A stretch of DNA of 10,862 bases from Clostridiaceae bacterium (GTDB lineage Bacteria; Bacillota; Clostridia; UMGS1883; JAAYMJ01), in the NCBI GenBank assembly GCA_012521455.1, contig JAAYMJ010000227.1, forward strand, positions 1 to 10,862, read 5' to 3'. This document shows positions 6,901 through 10,862 of the stretch, piece by piece. Below the pieces are notes generated by a model. The model made no database searches, was not told where the DNA came from, and worked only from the letters and a program-made list of their open reading frames with translations. The translations under genes were made by a program, and so were the position numbers. Numbering within the stretch: position 1 is the first letter of the stretch; the number at the start of each line of letters is the position of its first letter.

Positions 6901-6943
6901 TTGCCTTCCAATTGCTCATACTAAATTGGGAGGTGATTTTTTT
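6901..6943 (+). promoter_or_regulatory. Hairpin plus T-run overlapping a ribosome site (terminator or translational switch)
   Basis: Bases 6904-6913 pair with 6924-6933 (CCTTCCAATT with AATTGGGAGG, one G-U pair) around a 10-base loop. Weaker pairs extend the stem to 6901/6936. Seven Ts (6937-6943) follow at once. The right arm is the ribosome site GGGAGG of the next gene, and the TTG start uses the last Ts. The structure can therefore act as an intrinsic terminator, block translation, or both. The SSB stop is only 12 bases upstream of the stem, so a ribosome finishing SSB could disturb the base of it. Confidence 0.6.
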
Positions 6944-7124
6944 GCCAAAAAAGTATAAGGATTTTAATACATTGATTAGGGAAGACAAACAAGCACGGGA
7001 TTTTTATTACAGCCTTCCTGACCAGGTTATTGACAGGATATACCCTCTCTCTGACCGCATAAAGTCTTTTGAAAAGCTAACAAGCGTGGCCAGGGAAATT
7101 TCAAGGCAGCTTCAATCATATTAA
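6942..7124 (+). CDS. Conserved-looking 60-residue hypothetical protein
   Basis: The start is TTG at 6942, six bases after GGGAGGTG. The 60-residue product has a charged N terminus (PKKYKDFNTLIREDKQARDF), then YYSLPDQVIDRI and a helical C-terminal half (SFEKLTSVAREISRQLQS). It is soluble with no membrane segment. I recall similar short proteins with a F-x-x-L-I...A-x-x-Y/F-Y-x-S-L-P layout in Clostridia, but I know no function. It follows the SSB gene by 52 bases on the same strand and may share its transcript. The hairpin over its ribosome site suggests its expression is held low or is conditional. Confidence 0.65.
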   Translation: MPKKYKDFNTLIREDKQARDFYYSLPDQVIDRIYPLSDRIKSFEKLTSVAREISRQLQSY

Positions 7125-7149
7125 GAAACCTTTTGGGCTTTTATAAATT

Positions 7150-7183
7150 TTAAATAAAAAAGGCAAAGTAAAAACTTTGCCTT
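7150..7183 (-). terminator. Intrinsic terminator (minus strand; possibly bidirectional)
   Basis: A perfect 10-bp stem AAGGCAAAGT/ACTTTGCCTT (7160-7169 with 7174-7183) has a 4-base loop. On the minus strand it is followed by a T-rich tract (complement of 7151-7159), so it best fits the end of the tgl transcript, about 185 bases past the tgl stop. On the plus strand it could also stop the SSB transcript, but the T-run there is poor. Confidence 0.7.
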
Positions 7184-7367
7184 AGATTGCAACCGCATTA
7201 TCGAACGTTTTGGGGTTGTTTTGGGCAAACCCGCTTTTGGCATGCGCTTTGAAAACCACACCCTTAAAGGGCTACACGGCAACGCAAGCGTTTTCCCCTG
7301 TTTTTAAAAAGCCCGAAATCCAGGGTTTTTGTTTTAACTTGCCAGCATTTGGCGCGCTGATGTAATT

Positions 7368-8126
7368 TTATCTATTTGGAAAATAAATGTTTCCTAGGCG
7401 TTTAAAATTGGGCCTTCCCACTAAATCCATTAGGTATGCGCTTCTTGTGGCCCCCTCTTTCCTGTTTTCATTTAAAAATTTGATTATTTCACTTGCGGAA
7501 GTTATCCCTAAATCGTGGCCGTAGTAGTAGCCGCCCGACATATCGATTACATTTTCGCCTTGAAGTTCAGGGGTTAGCGGGTTTACATCGGGGTTCATAA
7601 AATATCTTCTGTCCCCCGGAATGAAGTCGGCAGCCCTAACCATGTCCCCTATTTCCCGCAAGTTTCTATCCAGATAATGCCAGTTCATAAGCTCAATATT
7701 GGTAAAAACCCTGTCAAAAAGTCCGGGCTTATAAATATTTAAAAGCGCTTTATAATAGATAATGACAATGGCGGTCGCGCATTCTGTCGCGTACATTGGC
7801 CCGTTTCTAAAAATATCGGTTATAGCAACAGCCGCGCTAACCCCCCGCTTTAATAAAAATCCTCCCTCACGGGTTTTTTCCCAGTAAGCGGGGTTTACCC
7901 TTGCGTCCCTAAAGGTTGAAAACCTAAGCCCTGAACGGCTTTGCTCCCTTGCGGCGTTTATAATTTCCGCCCTAAGCCTGATTTCAAAATACAGCTCTTC
8001 TTCATTGGCATAGGAATACCTGCCCGCACCGTTTGCGAGTTTATCAAATATCAGCCTTTCAATCCCGCGGGGGATTTGAAGTCTTAACGCTTCTGTGTCA
8101 GCCATATATCCGCCAATATATATCAT
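7368..8126 (-). CDS. tgl: Protein-glutamine gamma-glutamyltransferase (spore coat transglutaminase)
   Basis: The 252-residue product matches B. subtilis Tgl (245 residues) along its length. This enzyme forms glutamine-lysine isopeptide bonds and cross-links spore-coat proteins late in sporulation. The catalytic Cys116 lies in YATECATAIVIIYY, at the same number as in B. subtilis and with the partner Glu115 before it. QGENVI carries Glu191 (B. subtilis Glu187), and YGHDLGI carries His204 (B. subtilis His200). The C-terminal RKEGATRSAYLMDLVGRPN is also typical. There is no signal peptide; it acts in the mother cell on the coat. The ATG overlaps the stop of the upstream gene (ATGA at 8123-8126), and its ribosome site AGGGGGAT lies inside that gene, so translation is coupled. 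This is strong evidence for a spore former. Confidence 0.95.
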   Translation of the reverse strand: MIYIGGYMADTEALRLQIPRGIERLIFDKLANGAGRYSYANEEELYFEIRLRAEIINAAREQSRSGLRFSTFRDARVNPAYWEKTREGGFLLKRGVSAAVAITDIFRNGPMYATECATAIVIIYYKALLNIYKPGLFDRVFTNIELMNWHYLDRNLREIGDMVRAADFIPGDRRYFMNPDVNPLTPELQGENVIDMSGGYYYGHDLGITSASEIIKFLNENRKEGATRSAYLMDLVGRPNFKRLGNIYFPNR

Positions 8127-9061
8127 ATTATCCCCCTATTTTTTATCGCGTCCCTGATTTGTTCGTCTATCGGGCTTTTGATAAACTTTTCCCACTCATA
8201 CTCGCTTTGGTTTTTCTTTTTGTGGGAATACTCGCAAAGGGCAATTTTTGTTTTTTCATCAAGCTTTCTAAAATCAGTTAGGGCGTTTAATTCAAACCTG
8301 CTCAAAGGCTCAAGGGGCGCTGCATTGTGGGTGGAGATTTTTTTGCACAAATACTTTGCTTCCACATCCACTTCAAAATACTTGGGGCTTTGGCAAAACT
8401 GGTTTTCATAACCTGTGTAGTAAAAATACCCTTCATTTTCCTGAAGCCATTTTTTGTATTCCTCATACTGTTTTGCCCTTTGCGCCCTGTCGTCGGCGAT
8501 TTCCTTAATCCCCAAAAGTTCCGCCGCCAAAAGGTAATCTTCTTTTCTTGGGGAGTTTATATAACCTAATATATGTTTTAGGCAGTCTATATCCTTGCAT
8601 TGGAAATACGCCCATAGAAGGTTTTGTTTGCACCTTTTTTCACGGTTTCTTTTGAAAATCGCGTTGGAAATTATGCTTAAAACGCTTTTATCATTGTAGT
8701 TTTGTATGTAAATTGCGCAAATTTTGTCTAACATCTCGTCGAATTTGTCGTCCATCCCGTCATCATAAAAACCTGTTTCAATCATCCACTTATATGTATC
8801 TTTGAGTTCCTCGTTTGCCAAAACCCGGTTTTCCAAAATTGCCTCACATATTTTTACGCAGTTTTTAAGTTTCGCTTTTAGTTTTTCATAGTAGCTGTAT
8901 TCAAAAAAGCGGGGCATTATGATGTAAAAGGTGCCAAAATATAAGCCTTCTTCGTTGACTAAATCAATTGCCCTCGCTAAATTTTTATCCAATGTATTTT
9001 CAAACATCCGCCTAAACCTTTCATTCCCATATCGGTATCTGGTTTTGTCAAGGTGTGCCAT
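8123..9061 (-). CDS. Unrecognised 312-residue protein co-translated with Tgl
   Basis: The start is the ATG at 9061, seven bases after GGGAGG; an ATG at 9076 would place the ribosome site inside the gene. I do not recognise the family. The protein is soluble and highly charged, predicted mostly helical. It is rich in Lys, Tyr and Glu and has several scattered Cys (for example KLKNCVKICEAIL, REKRCKQNLLWAYFQCKDIDC and YLCKKI). The middle has short helical units such as YLLAAELLGIKEIADD, reminiscent of solenoid repeats. There is no signal peptide or membrane segment. Because it overlaps tgl by 4 bp and is translated first, a role with Tgl is likely: a coat or other spore protein, a substrate rich in Lys and Gln, or a regulator. 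That is inferred from context only. Confidence 0.8.
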   Translation of the reverse strand: MAHLDKTRYRYGNERFRRMFENTLDKNLARAIDLVNEEGLYFGTFYIIMPRFFEYSYYEKLKAKLKNCVKICEAILENRVLANEELKDTYKWMIETGFYDDGMDDKFDEMLDKICAIYIQNYNDKSVLSIISNAIFKRNREKRCKQNLLWAYFQCKDIDCLKHILGYINSPRKEDYLLAAELLGIKEIADDRAQRAKQYEEYKKWLQENEGYFYYTGYENQFCQSPKYFEVDVEAKYLCKKISTHNAAPLEPLSRFELNALTDFRKLDEKTKIALCEYSHKKKNQSEYEWEKFIKSPIDEQIRDAIKNRGII

Positions 9062-9110
9062 CAAACAACCTCCCATCTTTTTGATTTGCTTCTATATAAT
9101 ATTAATAAAA

Positions 9111-9123
9111 AACCAATTTGGTT
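9111..9123. repeat. Short inverted repeat upstream of the minus-strand operon
   Basis: AACCAA-T-TTGGTT is a perfect 6-bp dyad about 50 bases before the start of the 312-residue gene. It could be an operator. I see no convincing sigma-A, sigma-E or sigma-K promoter for this operon around it. Confidence 0.25.
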
Positions 9124-9166
9124 AATGACTAAAAGTGACGGGGTTTTGGCGTTTTATAACAAAAAA

Positions 9167-9189
9167 GACACAGGGCAAGACCCTGCGTC
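9167..9189 (-). terminator. Orphan terminator-like hairpin between two divergent genes
   Basis: GACACAGGG (9167-9175) pairs with CCCTGCGTC (9181-9189) around a 5-base loop. The one imperfect pair is a G-U wobble on the minus strand and an A-C mismatch on the plus strand. Six Ts follow on the minus strand and CTTTTT on the plus strand. Both flanking genes start here and run away from it, so it ends no visible gene. Confidence 0.5.
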
Positions 9190-9242
9190 CTTTTTGCTTT
9201 TGATTTTTTTAAAAACTTATATTTTTCCACTCATAAAAGTAA

Positions 9243-9270
9243 TTGACAATTTAATATTATTATATATAAT
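9243..9270 (+). promoter_or_regulatory. Near-ideal sigma-A promoter for ilvA-ridA
   Basis: TTGACA (9243-9248) and TATAAT (9265-9270) both match consensus exactly, with a 16-base spacer. A transcript starting near 9277 would have a leader of about 65 bases before the ilvA start. Confidence 0.85.
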
Positions 9271-9288
9271 AAAATTATGTATTTTTCC

Positions 9289-9314
9289 AGCCTTCGTCTT
9301 ATAAGACGAAGGCT
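9289..9314 (+). promoter_or_regulatory. Leader hairpin before ilvA
   Basis: A perfect 26-base palindrome (arms AGCCTTCGTCTTA and its complement) lies between the promoter and the ribosome site, followed by TTTAAT. It is strong enough to pause or attenuate transcription, but the T-run is short. It also protects the 5' end of the mRNA. The leader is too short for a T-box, and no leader peptide rich in branched-chain codons is visible. Confidence 0.65.
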
Positions 9315-9343
9315 TTTAATTGATAACCAACTGGAGGAATATG

Positions 9344-10546
9344 ATGTTAAGCCTTGACAAAATATACCAAGCGGCATACATCTTAAAAAATGTAATCCGT
9401 CCTACGGATTTGATTTACGCGCCAAATATAAACGAAAACTCAAAAATTTATTTAAAAACCGAAAATTTGCAGGTGACTGGCTCATTTAAAATCCGTGGCA
9501 GTTACAACAAAATGAGCCTTCTTACCCCTGAGGAAAAACAAAAGGGGGTTGTGGCGTGCTCAGCGGGAAACCATGCCCAAGGCGTGGCGCTTGCGGCGCA
9601 GAAAAACAACATAAAATGCACCATATGCCTTCCTGATAACGCGCCGATTTCCAAAATTGAGGCCACAAAAAAATACGGTGCGGAAATCTGCCTTGTGGAA
9701 GGCGTATATGATGACGCGTACAAAAAGGCGATTGAGCTAAAAGAAGAGATGGGTTATACCTTCATCCACCCCTTTGACGATTTAGACGTTATCGCGGGCC
9801 AGGGCACCATAGGATTGGAACTTTTAGACCAGCTTCCTGATATGGAAGCGGTAATTGTGCCAATCGGCGGCGGGGGGCTAATTGCAGGCGTTGCCTTTGC
9901 GATAAAAGAATTAAACCCCAAAATTAAAGTGTACGGGGTTCAAGCCTGCGGCGCCGCAAGCATGTATAACTCTATCAAAAATGAAAACATACAGTGTTTA
10001 AGCACCGTTTCAACGATTGCCGACGGTATCGCGGTAAAAGAGCCTGGGGTACATACTTTTAAATTGTGCCAAAAATATGTGGATGACATATGCGTGGTTT
10101 CCGACGATGAAATATCCACCGCGATTTTAACCTTGATTGAACATCAAAAGCTGATTACCGAAGGCGCGGGAGCGGTAGCGGTGGCGGCGGCCCTTTTTGA
10201 CAAACTGCCCATTGGCGGCAAAAAAACCGTATGTTTGCTATCTGGCGGGAATATTGACGTGACCATTTTATCAAGGGTAATATCCAGGGGTTTGATAAAA
10301 ACAGGCAGAAGCTGTATAATGAATATTGAACTTATCGACAAGCCTGGGCAGCTAAAAGGGGTTTCATCAATTATCGCAGATTTAGGCGGGAATGTAGTTT
10401 CCGTCCACCATGAGCGCTCAAGCGAAAACTCCGACATAAACGGCTGCTATTTAAGAATCGCGCTGGAGACCAGGAATTTTGAGCATATTGAGCAGATTAA
10501 AAAGGCGTTGACTGACGCAGGATATAAAATTGAATGTATAAATTAA
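9344..10546 (+). CDS. ilvA: Threonine ammonia-lyase, medium form with C-terminal ACT-like domain
   Basis: This PLP enzyme converts L-threonine to 2-oxobutanoate and ammonia, feeding isoleucine synthesis or threonine catabolism. The start at 9344 lies six bases after GGAGG; the adjacent ATG at 9341 is only three bases away. The product is 400 residues. TGSFKIRG carries the PLP-binding Lys49, SAGNHAQG (73-80) contacts the substrate, the GGGGL loop (175-179) holds the PLP phosphate, and SGGN is at 300-303. From about 322 an ACT-like domain follows (MNIELIDKPGQLKGVSSII), likely the site of amino-acid feedback. Length and layout fit the medium-form family (TIGR01127-type), between TdcB without a regulatory domain and IlvA with two. 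The name ilvA is preferred over tdcB because of the ACT domain, but the physiological direction is not settled by sequence. ridA follows 15 bases later. Confidence 0.93.
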   Translation: MLSLDKIYQAAYILKNVIRPTDLIYAPNINENSKIYLKTENLQVTGSFKIRGSYNKMSLLTPEEKQKGVVACSAGNHAQGVALAAQKNNIKCTICLPDNAPISKIEATKKYGAEICLVEGVYDDAYKKAIELKEEMGYTFIHPFDDLDVIAGQGTIGLELLDQLPDMEAVIVPIGGGGLIAGVAFAIKELNPKIKVYGVQACGAASMYNSIKNENIQCLSTVSTIADGIAVKEPGVHTFKLCQKYVDDICVVSDDEISTAILTLIEHQKLITEGAGAVAVAAALFDKLPIGGKKTVCLLSGGNIDVTILSRVISRGLIKTGRSCIMNIELIDKPGQLKGVSSIIADLGGNVVSVHHERSSENSDINGCYLRIALETRNFEHIEQIKKALTDAGYKIECIN

Positions 10547-10561
10547 GAAAGGGTGGTTTTT

Positions 10562-10862
10562 GTGATTAGGAAAATCAGCACACCAAACGCACCAAGCGCT
10601 ATCGGGCCGTATTCACAGGCTGTTATATACGAAAACCTGCTATTTACGTCAGGCCAAATCCCCCTTGACCCCAAGACCATGCAGGTGGTTGAAGGCGGGA
10701 TAAAAGAACAGACATTACAGGTTATGAAAAACATTGAAGCAATTTTATTGGAAGCAAATTCAGGCTTTGACAAGGTGATAAAGACCACTTGCTTTTTAAA
10801 AAACATAAGCGACTTTTCGGAATTTAACGAGGTTTATAAAAAGTTTTTCGTTACAAAGCCCG
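10562..10862 (+). CDS. ridA: RidA family reactive intermediate/imine deaminase (3' end beyond window)
   Basis: GTG at 10562 has GGGTGG five bases upstream and lies 15 bases after the ilvA stop, so the two form an operon. The first 100 residues of about 125 are visible: KISTPNAPSAIGPYSQAV is the RidA N terminus, LFTSGQIPLDP follows, and EQTLQVMKNIEAILLEA then VIKTTCFLKNISDFSEFNEV are typical. The conserved arginine that binds the substrate carboxylate (Arg105 region) is just past the window. RidA hydrolyses the 2-aminoacrylate/2-aminocrotonate released by threonine ammonia-lyase, protecting PLP enzymes, so the pairing with ilvA is functionally exact. Confidence 0.93.
   Translation, partial: MIRKISTPNAPSAIGPYSQAVIYENLLFTSGQIPLDPKTMQVVEGGIKEQTLQVMKNIEAILLEANSGFDKVIKTTCFLKNISDFSEFNEVYKKFFVTKP

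Noticed and set aside
7184..7367. A relatively GC-rich non-coding stretch before the tgl stop, with small dyads (AACGC-AA-GCGTT; CCCTT-A-AAGGG) and a short open frame.
   Set aside because: No known RNA family motif was recognised, the open frame has no ribosome site, and the dyads are too short to call a structure.

Overview
The window looks like a spore-forming, low-GC Firmicute of the class Clostridia (Lachnospiraceae-like). This rests on AT-rich DNA, strong AGGAGG-type ribosome sites with some TTG and GTG starts, a two-OB-fold SSB, a spore-coat transglutaminase (Tgl), and the 3' remnant of a PdaB-like sporulation deacetylase. No rRNA, tRNA or CRISPR array is visible.

Layout. (1) 1-3050: the 3' part of a very large secreted-type glycan-degrading protein (LamG, Ig-like modules, two GH43-type propellers), closed by a clear terminator. 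(2) 3224-4091: a promoter and a complete cytosolic CE4-type polysaccharide deacetylase. (3) 4093-5778: a 41-residue basic protein and a large serine recombinase, probably translated together. A perfect 16-bp inverted repeat brackets the ribosome site of the small gene, and a sigma-E-like promoter lies in the same place. (4) 5799-6038: the last 79 codons of a second, PdaB-like deacetylase. It begins about 20 bp after the recombinase stop and has no start or 5' half here. (5) 6164-7124: a tandem-OB single-stranded-DNA-binding protein and a 60-residue protein whose ribosome site lies inside a hairpin ending in a T-run. (6) 7368-9061, minus strand: an unrecognised 312-residue protein overlapping tgl by 4 bp. 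(7) 9243-10862: a near-ideal promoter, a leader hairpin, threonine ammonia-lyase (ilvA type) and the start of ridA.

The most interesting reading concerns regions 3 and 4. A serine recombinase whose 3' end abuts a sporulation gene fragment that is still open is the arrangement seen at the edge of elements such as skin (sigK) and SP-beta (spsM), which leave the mother-cell chromosome during sporulation. I infer that an element extends leftwards from about 5800, that its other end and the 5' half of the deacetylase gene lie outside this window, and that the GH43 and deacetylase genes may be its cargo. The window alone cannot prove excision.

The ilvA-ridA pair is a coherent metabolic unit: the first enzyme makes a reactive enamine/imine that the second hydrolyses. 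The minus-strand pair is probably a spore-coat or other late sporulation operon.
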